From the NCBI RefSeq assembly GCF_002924445.1, contig NZ_PIGG01000045.1, forward strand, positions 1-64,000: a stretch of DNA of 64,000 bases. Reading direction: 5' to 3'. The notes under the pieces are model-generated. The model was given only the letters and a program-made list of their open reading frames with translations. It was not told the origin of the DNA and did no database searches. A program made the position numbers and the translations under genes. Numbering within the stretch: the stretch's first letter is position 1; each line of letters starts with the position of its first letter. This document shows positions 1-8,231 of the stretch, in pieces. Origin of the DNA: Minwuia thermotolerans. GTDB taxonomy: Bacteria; Pseudomonadota; Alphaproteobacteria; Minwuiales; Minwuiaceae.

Positions 1-189
1 GAAGAGCAGCGTCATGGGGTAGTAGCGGACATGGAAGCGCTGCCAGGCATGCGTCTCGGGCGTGCCGCCCCCAAGCCACGGCGCGCGGCCGGGGTCGGTC
101 AGCCCCGCCCGGCCTCCGACCTTCTGCAGCGCCAGCGCCAGACCCACCGCCACGGCGACCAGCACGGCAGGCCCAAGGAGGGTTTCCAT
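1..189 (-). CDS. nuoA: NADH-quinone oxidoreductase subunit A, 5' part only (cut by window edge)
   Basis: The first 63 residues of a small membrane protein start at ATG 189 and run off the left edge. An N-terminal hydrophobic helix (residues about 4-22) is followed by a loop and then HAWQRFHVRYYPMTLLF, which resembles the start of the second helix in the chain-3/NuoA family of proton-pumping complex I. In that family this stretch precedes the conserved FDxE motif, which would lie outside the window. The subunit sits in the inner membrane near the quinone channel. The rest of a nuo operon would be expected to the left of the window on the minus strand. I am fairly sure of the family but cannot exclude another short membrane protein, because only about half the gene is present. 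Confidence 0.65.
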   Translation of the reverse strand, partial: METLLGPAVLVAVAVGLALALQKVGGRAGLTDPGRAPWLGGGTPETHAWQRFHVRYYPMTLLF

Positions 190-341
190 CGGCTTCCCTC
201 GTTATTGGTTGTTGCAGTTACAGCTAGGTGGCGCCCTGCCAAATGCCAACGCTGTCCGGACGAAACGACGCTTGATCGCGGGCCGATCTCGGGTCGCCCA
301 TTGCCCATCCATCAGGACGAGCACGCCCTCGCGCTTGGCCT

Positions 342-1913
342 TCAGACCGCTGGAACGTAGTGATAGAGCCAGGTTTCGGAGAGCGTCCGGTCGCCCAGGC
401 GGAGATGACAGCGGAGATCGACGCCCATGCCGCCGCTCGTCGCGAGGTCGAAGACGGCGCGCCAGATATCGGTGCCGACGACCCTGACGACATAACGCCC
501 GGAAACCTCGCCGCGCGAGGCGCTGACCACGGCCTCGACATCATAGCGCGGCTCCATTTCCGAGATCGGTCCGCCGCGGAAATCGATGACGAACTTCCTG
601 ACCGCGCTGGCGTCGGGCCGCGCCTGTCCCGGCCTCCCACCCCGGCCGGTCCGCGTGGCGACGACGCTGGCCACCGCGTCCGGCGGATAGGGCTGGCGGT
701 CACGCCAGTGCAGCCGATAGGCGAACCGCATCGCATCGCCGGCGGTGACCGCTCCGGCGGGCGACCAGAAGGCGGCGATATTGTCATGGATTTCGTCGTC
801 GGTCGGAATCTCGAGCAGCTGCACCGAGCCCGGCCCCCAATCGCCTTTCGGCTCCACCCAGAGGCTCGGCCGCCTGTCGTAGAAGGCGCCGTCATCCTGA
901 TAGCTGGCAAAATCGCGGTCGCGCTGGACCAGGCCGAATCCCTTGGGGTTGCGGTCCTCGAAGCTGTGAAGACGGACCGTCGGAGGATTGGTCAGAGGAC
1001 GGAAGATGCGCTCGCCTGCGCCGGTCCAGAGGGCCAAGCCGTCACTGTCGTGGACCTCCGGACGCCAGTCGACCGCCCGGCGGGGCTCGTTCTCGCCGAA
1101 CCAGTACATGCTGGTGAGCGGTGCAAGGCCCAGGCGTCGAACCGCGCGCCGGAAGAACAGAGACGTCTCCACGTCCATGATCACGCCCTCTCCGGGACGC
1201 GCGTCGAAGCGATAGGCGCCGGTGACGCTCGGGCCGTCGAGCAGCGCATGAATGCGCACGCCCCCGGCCACATCTGCGAGATCTTCCAGCCAGAACTCGG
1301 TAAAGGCAGGAAACTCCTCGGCACCCTCCACCGCCGTGTCGATGGCGACGCCGCGGGCGGAGAGACCGTACTGATCCGATTGTCCGGCGCTGCGGAAATA
1401 GCTCGCGCCCTGGAAGGCCAGCCAGTCGGACGGGCCGTCTGCCGGGTCCATGACACGGAACCCGGCGAACCCGAGATCCTCGGGCAGTTCGTCGGCGAGA
1501 CCCGGGACGTCCCGTTCGAACATGCCGGGCCGGTAGACGATCTCGCGCGCCTCACCGCCTTCCACCCGATGAATGCGCACCGGGGACGGCGCAAAGCGAT
1601 GCAGATGGAAGAACCGGATCGGCGCCCCGCCCGGGCGAACGGCCCATGGCGCGGCGTCCGGCCGGAAACGGATTTTCTGCACCGCATCGAAATCGATACG
1701 TTGAACGATATCGGGTGCCGGGGTCGGACGCGGCCTGAAGGCGTCTTCCGCCATCCGGCGGGCGCGGCTCCGGAGCCGGTCATAGCTGAAGGGAACCGCC
1801 CGGCCCGAAGACGACCGTGCAAGTGCGCCCCCGTAACCTGCGAGCCAGGCGGAACCCGTCAGCGCCGCCAGAGCCAGGAAGCTCCGGCGTGTGGCTCCTC
1901 TCGAACCGTCCAT
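342..1913 (-). CDS. opgG: Periplasmic glucan biosynthesis protein, OpgG/OpgD (MdoG) family
   Basis: A 523-residue exported protein acting on the beta-glucan backbone of osmoregulated periplasmic glucans. The start at 1913 was chosen because it lies just after the opgH stop and puts a twin-arginine signal at the N terminus (TRRSFLALAALTG, residues 8-20, with an ALA cleavage site near 30-32). The body has typical MdoG features: an acidic and aromatic beta-sandwich with stretches such as GASYFRSAGQSDQYGLSARG and SMYWFGENEP, and a C-terminal immunoglobulin-like part. A Tat signal is more typical of the OpgD paralogue than of Sec-exported OpgG, so the symbol is by operon position. The gene is the last of a three-gene minus-strand operon (small protein, opgH, opgG). 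Confidence 0.9.
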   Translation of the reverse strand: MDGSRGATRRSFLALAALTGSAWLAGYGGALARSSSGRAVPFSYDRLRSRARRMAEDAFRPRPTPAPDIVQRIDFDAVQKIRFRPDAAPWAVRPGGAPIRFFHLHRFAPSPVRIHRVEGGEAREIVYRPGMFERDVPGLADELPEDLGFAGFRVMDPADGPSDWLAFQGASYFRSAGQSDQYGLSARGVAIDTAVEGAEEFPAFTEFWLEDLADVAGGVRIHALLDGPSVTGAYRFDARPGEGVIMDVETSLFFRRAVRRLGLAPLTSMYWFGENEPRRAVDWRPEVHDSDGLALWTGAGERIFRPLTNPPTVRLHSFEDRNPKGFGLVQRDRDFASYQDDGAFYDRRPSLWVEPKGDWGPGSVQLLEIPTDDEIHDNIAAFWSPAGAVTAGDAMRFAYRLHWRDRQPYPPDAVASVVATRTGRGGRPGQARPDASAVRKFVIDFRGGPISEMEPRYDVEAVVSASRGEVSGRYVVRVVGTDIWRAVFDLATSGGMGVDLRCHLRLGDRTLSETWLYHYVPAV

Positions 1914-1914
1914 G

Positions 1915-3654
1915 TCAATGTCGACGCGCCAGCGCGCCGAATATTCCATCGCCGCGCGCGCGGTCTGCGTGACCGCGCGGCTCGTGCGGCACAAGGAACA
2001 GACCGAGTCGCGCCGTCGCCCGCCCCGAGGCGGCGCGGCCGGAAAGGACATCGATCGGCGCCGCCAGCAGCAGACCGGCCAGAACGGGCGCGAGCCACAG
2101 GAAATGGACCGGCGCGAAAACCGACAGCAGGGCGGCGCCGCCCAGCGCCGCCGCAATCTCCCACCTGTACTGACGCAGCGCTTCGGACCATCGCATGCGG
2201 TCCGCTTCCCGCCTTTGCGGATTCCACGCGACCGAGCGGCCGGTCAGAACCTCGATGACGAAACGCGTATACAGGATCATGAGGATCGGCGCCAGCAACG
2301 CCGAGAAGATCATCTCCAGCAGAACGCTTGCGCTCATGCGCAGGCCCCCGCCATGACCGTTCCGGATCCGCCGGTCGACCAGGCCATGGGCAAGAGCCAG
2401 AAGCTTCGGACCCACCAGATAGAAGACGGTCAGCGCCAGTACGGCGACATCGCCGGCGACCGGCAGATCCACGAGCGCCGCCCGCCGCGGCAGCGCGTCG
2501 GCCAGCGCCGCGGCCGTCATCGTGGCAAGCAGCAGGAACCAAAGCGGCCCGGCGACATAGCCCATGATGCCGAGAACGAAGTTCGCCCGGCTGATCCAGT
2601 TCAGACCGGCCACCGGGAGCAGCCGCGCGTGCTGCAGATTGCCCTGACACCACCGCCGGTCGCGGGTGGCAAAGTCGGTCAGGCTGGGCGGCCCTTCCTC
2701 ATAGCTGCCGTCAATGTCCGTCTCGATGCGGACCTTCCAGCCGCGCCGGCGCAGCAGTGCAGCTTCAACGAAGTCGTGGCTCATGATGGGTCCGCCAAGT
2801 GGCGGCTGTCCCGGCAGTTCCGGCAGACCGCACGCGCCGGCGAATGCCTCCGTGCGCATGATCGCGTTATGGCCCCAGTAGAAGGCGGCGTCCCCCTGCG
2901 CCGCGGCTAGTCCGGGGGTAAACACCGCCCCGTAGACCGAGTTGGCGAACTGCCGGATCCGGGCGAAGAGCGTCACGCCATCACGCTCCAGGGGCCGGGT
3001 CTGCAGCAGGCCGAGCGCCGGATCGGCCTCCATCCGCTCGACCATCTCGGCCATCGCGCCGCCGGTCATCAGACTGTCGGCGTCGAGCACGATCATGTAG
3101 CGGTAGCGGCCGCCCCAGCGTTGGCAGAACTCGGCGATATTGCCGCTCTTCTTGCCCCGGTTGTCGGGCCGGCGGCGGTAGAATATCCGCCCGTGTCCCG
3201 AAACCTCGGCGCACAGCCCTCGCCACGCGCGTTCCTCGGCCGCCGCCACCTCGGGCCGGCGCGAATCGCTGAGGATGAAGAACTCGAAACCACCCAGCCG
3301 TCCCTCGCGACGCAGCGATTCATACATGGTCCGGATCCGGGCGAAGACCTCTGCAGGGTCCTCGTGGAAAACAGGCACGGCGATGACAGTCAGGAATCCG
3401 GCCTCGCAGGGCGTGCCGGTCGACTCGGTGGGGCACTCCGCCGATGGCCGCTTGCGCGCAGATTCGACCTGCCACAATCCCAGACAGGCAAAAACGAACC
3501 CCGCCGCCAGCATGGCATGCAGGGGAAGGATCAGAAGGAGAATCAGCGCCTCGATCGCGCTGACGCCGTCGCCCCCAAAAGCGGCGACAAGCGCGGCGCT
3601 CACCGCCAGAGACGAGACGGCGACGAAGGAAACGGCAAGCGGCGCGGCCGACAT
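1915..3654 (-). CDS. opgH: Glucans biosynthesis glucosyltransferase H
   Basis: A 579-residue inner-membrane family-2 glycosyltransferase that polymerises beta-glucose from UDP-glucose and passes the glucan to the periplasm. Two N-terminal helices (about 5-27 and 35-60) precede the cytosolic catalytic domain, with FHED near 97, the DAD metal site at 191-193, HDFVEA near 293-298 and the product-binding RDRRWCQGN at 331-339. At least four further hydrophobic helices follow. The protein is much shorter than the E. coli enzyme (about 850 residues), lacking most of its N- and C-terminal extensions. No strong ribosome binding site precedes ATG 3654. The stop of the upstream small gene is 6 bases away, so translational coupling is likely. 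It is followed after one base by opgG. Confidence 0.93.
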   Translation of the reverse strand: MSAAPLAVSFVAVSSLAVSAALVAAFGGDGVSAIEALILLLILPLHAMLAAGFVFACLGLWQVESARKRPSAECPTESTGTPCEAGFLTVIAVPVFHEDPAEVFARIRTMYESLRREGRLGGFEFFILSDSRRPEVAAAEERAWRGLCAEVSGHGRIFYRRRPDNRGKKSGNIAEFCQRWGGRYRYMIVLDADSLMTGGAMAEMVERMEADPALGLLQTRPLERDGVTLFARIRQFANSVYGAVFTPGLAAAQGDAAFYWGHNAIMRTEAFAGACGLPELPGQPPLGGPIMSHDFVEAALLRRRGWKVRIETDIDGSYEEGPPSLTDFATRDRRWCQGNLQHARLLPVAGLNWISRANFVLGIMGYVAGPLWFLLLATMTAAALADALPRRAALVDLPVAGDVAVLALTVFYLVGPKLLALAHGLVDRRIRNGHGGGLRMSASVLLEMIFSALLAPILMILYTRFVIEVLTGRSVAWNPQRREADRMRWSEALRQYRWEIAAALGGAALLSVFAPVHFLWLAPVLAGLLLAAPIDVLSGRAASGRATARLGLFLVPHEPRGHADRARGDGIFGALARRH

Positions 3655-3660
3655 GGCCGT

Positions 3661-4011
3661 CTAGCCGCGGACAGCGGGCAAGCCGCGTCGCCGGAAGGCG
3701 GCGAACCGCCGAAGCCCGGCCAGCGGAGCGCGGATCGCCACAGCGACGGCCGTCCAGGCTGCGAAGGCGCTCAGATCCTGCTCGGGCATGTCCAGCGGCG
3801 CGGCGGGCGGGGATTGCGCCAGACGGTGACGCGGGGCCCGGGCAGCCAACGCGTCCAGCCGGTCGGCGGTGCGTCTGAGCCGTCTGCCGGCGGCGTCCAC
3901 CGGCGCGTTATTGTAACCGGGCGCGAGCGCGCGACGGAGCGCCCGCGCCACCTCGCCATGACCGCGAGCGCTCCCGAACCGGGCGTCCAATGCTCTTTTT
4001 GCTTCAGGCAT
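3661..4011 (-). CDS. Small protein of unknown function, first gene of the opg operon
   Basis: A 116-residue basic, Ala/Arg/Leu-rich protein that I do not recognise. ATG 4011 is preceded by a perfect GGAGGT (plus-strand 4019-4024) at 7 bases, the best ribosome binding site in the operon, and codon third positions are GC-rich as in its neighbours, so it is probably expressed. No signal peptide is visible; a short hydrophobic stretch lies near residues 80-95. It ends 6 bases before opgH. E. coli OpgH carries a long N-terminal cytoplasmic extension missing here, and this protein starts MPEAKR, a string that also occurs in that extension. A separate gene replacing part of the extension is therefore possible, but the similarity is too short to rely on. 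Confidence 0.55.
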   Translation of the reverse strand: MPEAKRALDARFGSARGHGEVARALRRALAPGYNNAPVDAAGRRLRRTADRLDALAARAPRHRLAQSPPAAPLDMPEQDLSAFAAWTAVAVAIRAPLAGLRRFAAFRRRGLPAVRG

Positions 4012-4131
4012 CTTGCCGACCTCCGATATCCCCGGTCCTGATCCGGCGTCGGGAAAGACGCCGTGACCGCCGGCGGCATGGGTTCCTGAAGCTGTCGACT
4101 GATTTGGTCCCCGGTTATTCCGCGCCGTGCT

Positions 4132-4503
4132 TCATTCCTTCGAGAGGTCCCCGCCGGACGACACCGTCGCCGATGCCGAAGAGGAGGCTTCGCACCCCTC
4201 GCCGTCTCCCCTGGCGCTGTCCTCGTCATGATCGACCACGCTGCGTTCGCCATCGTCGGCGCGCGCGCTGGAGCTGGCCCTAGATTCGCACTCGCCATCG
4301 CCTGACCGATTCGTCGAGCTGGATGCTCTGGCGGACGCAGAGGCCGACGACGAAGAGGTGGCCGAAGACGTGGCATTGGCGCCCGTCTTCTCGCCCGATC
4401 CAGCGACAGCCATCGAGACGCCTGTGACGGCGCCAAGCGCCAGGATCCCGATCGTGGCCAGGGCAGGCAGGGTCACGAGGTTGGATGGAGTGGGATTGAA
4501 CAT
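4132..4503 (-). CDS. Secreted or anchored Ser/Ala/Asp-rich low-complexity protein
   Basis: A 123-residue protein with no recognised family. ATG 4503 has AGGAGA 9 bases upstream. A hydrophobic segment (residues about 9-32, ending AVAG) looks like a signal peptide or an N-terminal anchor. The rest is dominated by Ser, Ala, Asp, Glu and Gly, with runs such as SSSSASASARASSS and only two cysteines (in GECES and EGCEAS). Its composition resembles the Ser/Ala/Asp part of the large repeat protein encoded divergently from 4866, and the two share one AT-rich intergenic region, which suggests they belong together, perhaps at the cell surface. The low-complexity composition makes similarity searches unreliable, so the call rests on the start signals and context. 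Confidence 0.6.
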   Translation of the reverse strand: MFNPTPSNLVTLPALATIGILALGAVTGVSMAVAGSGEKTGANATSSATSSSSASASARASSSTNRSGDGECESRASSSARADDGERSVVDHDEDSARGDGEGCEASSSASATVSSGGDLSKE

Positions 4504-4865
4504 GAAACCATATCTCCTGAAACGGTGATGGCCCGGCGTGCGGTCGCCAGGCTCCTTCTCTCTCCGACTCACTCAACCCGGTCCTATTCCGAAGGCGCAG
4601 CCAATTCGCCGACCGAATGTCGAAACGCCGCAGCTCAATTGGATTTCGCGGTATTCTATTACTTACTTTATCCCCTTCAATTCGTAAGAGACGTCTCACA
4701 TCGCATTTTATTTCTTTTGAATCCCTCTATCTGCGATATTTTTATTTATCTGGAATGATCCCGATCAGGTCCCGTCAACCCGAATGAGCGACCTCGAAGC
4801 CCGGTCGATGGACCGACGCCGGATGGGCCGTTCAACGAGTGCAATTCTATTTGGGAGACGGACTG
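4504..4865. promoter_or_regulatory. AT-rich divergent promoter region with a perfect 10-bp palindrome
   Basis: This stretch separates the divergent Ser-rich gene and the large repeat-protein gene. About 4640-4760 is strikingly AT-rich compared with its surroundings, with runs such as TTTTATTTCTTTTGAA and TATTTTTATTTAT. It contains the perfect palindrome GAGACGTCTC at 4688-4697. I see no convincing open reading frame here. The likely contents are promoters for both flanking genes plus a regulator site. Regions of this kind are often targets of silencing proteins such as the alphaproteobacterial MucR family, but that is inference only. Confidence 0.5.
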
Positions 4866-7007
4866 ATGAAGAACGCATCGATCCGAAAACAACTGCTGGG
4901 CTCGGCAAGCGCCGTTGCTCTTCTGGTCGTGGGAACGGCCAGCATGGCGCAGCCTGCAGCCGTGGCCGACAACAACTGGAACGATCTCATCCAGTCTCAG
5001 AAACTGACGGCGTCGGATCCTGAAGGCCGCGCCGTGCTCCATCTCGCCCAGGCGGGTGGCGATGCCGGTGGTGACGCTGGCGGCGATGCTGGTGCTGGCG
5101 GCGATGCCGGTGGTGACGCTGGTGGCGATGCTGGTGCTGGCGGCGATGCTGGTGCTGGCGGCGATGCCGGTGGTGACGCTGGCGGCGATGCCGGCGCTGG
5201 CGGTGATGCTGGCGCGGATGCCGGCGGCGATGCTGGCGCTGGCGCGGATGCCGGCGGCGACGCGGGCGCGGATGCCAGCGGCGATGCGGGCGCGGATGCT
5301 GGCGGCGACGCCAGCGCGGACGCGTCCGGCGAGGCCGGTGCGTCGGCGGGCGATGCCGGTGTCTCGGCTTCCGCCTCCTCCGGATCGTCGGCAAGCGCGT
5401 CCGGTGACGGCTCCGCGAGCGCTTCTTCGAGCGCCGGCTCGTCGGTGAGCGTCGGGGATGATGGCGCGAGCGCGAGCGGCGAGTCCGTATCGAGCGGCAC
5501 CGCCAGCGGCGATTCGGCCAGCGTGGACACCAGCGCCGGCGTCTCGGTTGACGCGGGCGATGGCGATTCGGCCGGCTCCTCCGCGGCCGCGGACGGCTCG
5601 GTCGACGGCGAAGGTTCGGTTGGCGCGGCTTCCGGCGCTTCGGCCGGGGTGGCCGTCGACGGCACCAACGGCAGCTCGCAGTCGACCGGATCGGCGGCGG
5701 CGAGCGTTGATGGCGATGGCACGGGTTCGGCCTCGACCGACAGCAGCGCCGATGTCTCCGTCGACGGCGCGGGCGTGGCCAGCTCCGACGCCGATGCCGC
5801 TGCGGACATCGACGGCAGCGGTGCGGCAAGCGCCGGCACCACCGCCTCCGCGGACGTCAGCCTGGGCGAGGACGGCTCGTCCGTGGCGGATGCGGACTCC
5901 ACGTCCACGGCCAGCGCGACCGGCGAAATCTCCGACTCTGCGGAAGGCGACACCGCCGCGAGCGTCGATCTGGACGGCAGCGCTTCCGGTGACAGCGCCG
6001 CTTCGGCGAGCACCACCGGCGGTTCCGCCAACGCTTCGAGCGGCGCCACCGCGTCGATCGACGTCGGCGAGGACGGCATCGCAGCCGATGCGGGCACGAC
6101 CGCTGCGGCTGATGTCACCGGCGAGGGCGACACGTCGGCTTCGGGCGAGACCTCGATCGACATCTCCCTCGGCGATGATGCCAACGCCACCGCCACCGCC
6201 AATGGCGCGGCCGACGCCATCTCCGACACCGCGGCTTCGGCCGAGACCGGCGCGAGCGGCAGCGTCTCGCTGGGCGATGACGGCGCCGAGGCGAACGCCG
6301 GCGCAACCGCGGACGCCAACGCCGAGGGCAATGGCGAAGCCAACGCCTCGGTGAACGGCGAGTCCGGGATCGACCTGGGTGAGCTCGGCAACGCCAATGG
6401 CGCGGCTGAAGCCAACGCCGCCACCGAGAACGGTGCGGCCAGCGCGGCGGTCGATACAGCGGCCCGCGGCGAAGTCGACGGCACGGACGTCGGCGTCGAC
6501 GCACAGGCGAACGGCGCCGCCGACGTGACCGGTGACGGCACTGCGACGGTCGATACCGATACGTCGGGCACCGCCAACGCCAACACCGAGGCCCCGGACG
6601 ATGGCGTCGACGAGGGCGAAGAGTCCGAGACCGGCGCGCTCGACGAGAACGCCACCGAGCTCGACGACGAAACCGCGGCCACCGAGCCGACGGCGAAGGC
6701 CCGGTCGTTCTCGCGCACGCACAGCGTCGTCACGCCGAACATGGCGCTGAGCCTGTCGAAGTCGCACAGCAACGCGATGTCCCTCGACGATGAAGGCGGC
6801 GCAAACGTTGCCGTCAGCAACGCGATGGGCAGGTCGATGGCGCTGGACACGCCGGGCAAGACCATGGCGAAGGCGGACACGAAGACGAACACCAACGTCA
6901 TCGGTGACGCCGACGCCGACAGCGATGCGGTCGCCGACGCCTCCGTGGATCCGGATGGGGATATGAACGCCTCCTCCGGTGCGGAGACCAGCGCGACGGC
7001 CGACTGA
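4866..7007 (+). CDS. Large secreted acidic repeat protein (GGDAG block plus degenerate DxSLGDDG repeats)
   Basis: A 713-residue protein with no recognised family. ATG 4866 was chosen because GGGAG lies 8 bases upstream and the protein then starts with a signal peptide (basic MKNASIRK, hydrophobic core, cleavage near SMAQPAA, residues 26-32). After a short linker, residues about 63-165 are almost pure Gly, Asp and Ala in GGDAG/GDAGAG units. Residues about 165-600 are Ala/Ser/Asp-rich with a loose repeat of roughly 20-35 residues carrying cores such as DVSLGEDG, DISLGDD, SVSLGDDG and SIDVGEDG. The last 100 residues lose the repeat and include SFSRTHSVV and LSLSKSHSNAMSL. Nearly all charge is acidic and no cysteine was noticed. 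It is not an RTX protein (no GGxGxDxUx). A surface or matrix polymer, possibly cation-binding, is the simplest guess. Confidence 0.8.
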   Translation: MKNASIRKQLLGSASAVALLVVGTASMAQPAAVADNNWNDLIQSQKLTASDPEGRAVLHLAQAGGDAGGDAGGDAGAGGDAGGDAGGDAGAGGDAGAGGDAGGDAGGDAGAGGDAGADAGGDAGAGADAGGDAGADASGDAGADAGGDASADASGEAGASAGDAGVSASASSGSSASASGDGSASASSSAGSSVSVGDDGASASGESVSSGTASGDSASVDTSAGVSVDAGDGDSAGSSAAADGSVDGEGSVGAASGASAGVAVDGTNGSSQSTGSAAASVDGDGTGSASTDSSADVSVDGAGVASSDADAAADIDGSGAASAGTTASADVSLGEDGSSVADADSTSTASATGEISDSAEGDTAASVDLDGSASGDSAASASTTGGSANASSGATASIDVGEDGIAADAGTTAAADVTGEGDTSASGETSIDISLGDDANATATANGAADAISDTAASAETGASGSVSLGDDGAEANAGATADANAEGNGEANASVNGESGIDLGELGNANGAAEANAATENGAASAAVDTAARGEVDGTDVGVDAQANGAADVTGDGTATVDTDTSGTANANTEAPDDGVDEGEESETGALDENATELDDETAATEPTAKARSFSRTHSVVTPNMALSLSKSHSNAMSLDDEGGANVAVSNAMGRSMALDTPGKTMAKADTKTNTNVIGDADADSDAVADASVDPDGDMNASSGAETSATAD
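5058..5201 (+). repeat. 42-bp tandem repeat inside the repeat-protein gene
   Basis: Three near-identical 42-base units encoding GDAGGDAGGDAGAG occupy 5058-5099, 5100-5141 and 5160-5201. An 18-base partial unit (GDAGAG) lies at 5142-5159 between the second and third. The units differ mainly at third codon positions (for example GGC versus GGT). More degenerate copies continue to about 5340. Because units and partial units are whole codons, gain or loss by slippage or recombination would keep the reading frame and change only protein length. Confidence 0.85.
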
Positions 7008-7032
7008 TCGGCCGAAACGCGACGGCCGGCCT

Positions 7033-7060
7033 GGGCTCGGAACCTTCGGGTTCCGGGCCC
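7033..7060 (+). terminator. Strong hairpin after the repeat-protein gene
   Basis: A 12-bp stem (GGGCTCGGAACC with GGTTCCGGGCCC, one G-U pair) closes a TTCG tetraloop 25 bases after the stop at 7007. No T-run follows, so it may act as an RNA-stabilising or rho-assisted end rather than a classical terminator. Confidence 0.6.
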
Positions 7061-7140
7061 TTGGCGTGTCGGAACGTCCGTTCTCTCGCGCTACCACCAT
7101 CGAGCATCGGAATATTTCGGGACCGCGACGGGTCATGAAG

Positions 7141-7180
7141 GACAGCGCGGGGCGTCCATGCCGGAACGCCCCGTTCTGTC
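7141..7180 (+). other. Dyad in the leader of the lipoprotein gene
   Basis: GACAG plus CGGGGCGT (7141-7155) pair with ACGCCCCG plus CTGTC (7166-7180) around a 10-base loop, giving a two-part stem. It lies 42 bases before the lipoprotein start. It could be a leader structure or a second terminator of the preceding gene; the sequence alone does not decide. Confidence 0.45.
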
Positions 7181-7221
7181 GCGCATCACCACCGAAACCA
7201 GCCGACCATCGGAGTACAAGA

Positions 7222-8121
7222 ATGAAAACGACGGCTCAACGCCTTGGCCTGATTGCTGTTTTTTCCGGAATCCTGGCCGCGTGCGGCACCAGTCAGAACG
7301 CGTTCCAGAAGCAGACGGGCGTGGAACTGCCCGAGGAGACGGGCGTCTTCGCCATTCGCGGAGACGAACTCCAGCGCCTGGACGGCAGCCCCGAATGGGA
7401 GAACGAGACCTGGGCCGAGCGGTCCGACCTGTCGCCCAATGTCCGTTTCGTCATCCATGACCCGGCGGCGACCGGCGCCGGCGTCAGATTGTGGCGGGTC
7501 GCCTGGGCGCGAAGCGAAGTCAACGGTCCGGCTGCGGTGATGCCCCTGGAAGGATCCCGCTGGGTGGTGGCCCGCCTCTCCGAGTTCGAGACACCCGTCT
7601 CCGTGAACCGCTTCCCCGACCATCCGGGTTATCTGCTGGTCGAGCCGGTGCAGCGGGTCGAACCCGGCCTATACCAGCTCGAGGTCGGCCCCACAGGTGA
7701 AGTCCGCCGCGCGCGGGTCGGCGTGAACTGGCCGGGAGTAGAGCGCCGGCGCTACTCCTCGCGGAACTGCGTCGACCGCTACAGCGATCTCTCGCCGGCC
7801 TATCGCCCGTGCCGCAGCCAGGGCGAGGTATTCAATGAGATGGCGCGCCGCGGACTGGCCATCGAACTGACGGACACGCAGGTTCAGGACGGCACGCTGA
7901 CCCTCCGGGGAAGAATCGTGAACCAGGCTCGTCGGCTCCGTACGATACCACCTCTGGAAGCGGAACTTGTCGACGCCGAGGGCAATGTCCTGCAGCGCTG
8001 GCTGTTCGAGCCTTCGTCCCGCAGCATCGAAGCCGGGGACGACGTCTCCTTCACGACCTCGACCGCCAACCCGCCCCGCGGCACGAAAAAAGCCAACATC
8101 CGCTTCCTCGACGCAGGGTGA
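7222..8121 (+). CDS. Lipoprotein with a C-terminal DUF3426/FxLYD-like domain
   Basis: A 299-residue protein starting at ATG 7222. Residues 1-21 form a lipoprotein signal with lipobox LAAC and lipidated Cys21. The middle (about 60-180) is a beta-rich region without a recognised family. The last 80 residues contain LRGRIVN..RRLRTIPPLEAEL..AEGNVLQRW, ending in an extracellular beta-sandwich pattern like the DUF3426/FxLYD domains found in envelope proteins. It is probably anchored to a periplasmic face. The gene lies between the repeat-protein gene and ecfG. Its stop overlaps an alternative GTG of the ecfG frame (8118), so the two may share a transcript. Confidence 0.75.
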   Translation: MKTTAQRLGLIAVFSGILAACGTSQNAFQKQTGVELPEETGVFAIRGDELQRLDGSPEWENETWAERSDLSPNVRFVIHDPAATGAGVRLWRVAWARSEVNGPAAVMPLEGSRWVVARLSEFETPVSVNRFPDHPGYLLVEPVQRVEPGLYQLEVGPTGEVRRARVGVNWPGVERRRYSSRNCVDRYSDLSPAYRPCRSQGEVFNEMARRGLAIELTDTQVQDGTLTLRGRIVNQARRLRTIPPLEAELVDAEGNVLQRWLFEPSSRSIEAGDDVSFTTSTANPPRGTKKANIRFLDAG

Positions 8122-8231
8122 GGCGGCTGGCGGGCCTGCCGGCCACAGGATTGTCATCGCGAGGACAGCGATGGGTCATCGGATCCACCCGATGTCCGGA
8201 ACGGGCGCACTTCAACCATGGGAACCCGGCC

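Noticed and set aside
360-2258. 632-codon plus-strand open frame over opgG/opgH
   Set aside because: Shadow of the opg genes, which have clear family motifs on the minus strand.
5050-5360. Possible CRISPR array in the short repeats
   Set aside because: The repeats are in-frame coding units without unique spacers, and no cas genes are present.
4866-7007. RTX-type calcium-binding protein
   Set aside because: The GGxGxDxUx nonapeptide is absent; Gly-Asp spacing follows GGDAG instead. No type I secretion genes are nearby, and there is an N-terminal signal peptide.
4746-7136. 796-codon open frame antisense to the repeat protein
   Set aside because: It is a by-product of GC-rich, repetitive codons on the plus strand. 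It lacks a ribosome binding site, and the plus-strand frame has a signal peptide and a proper start signal.
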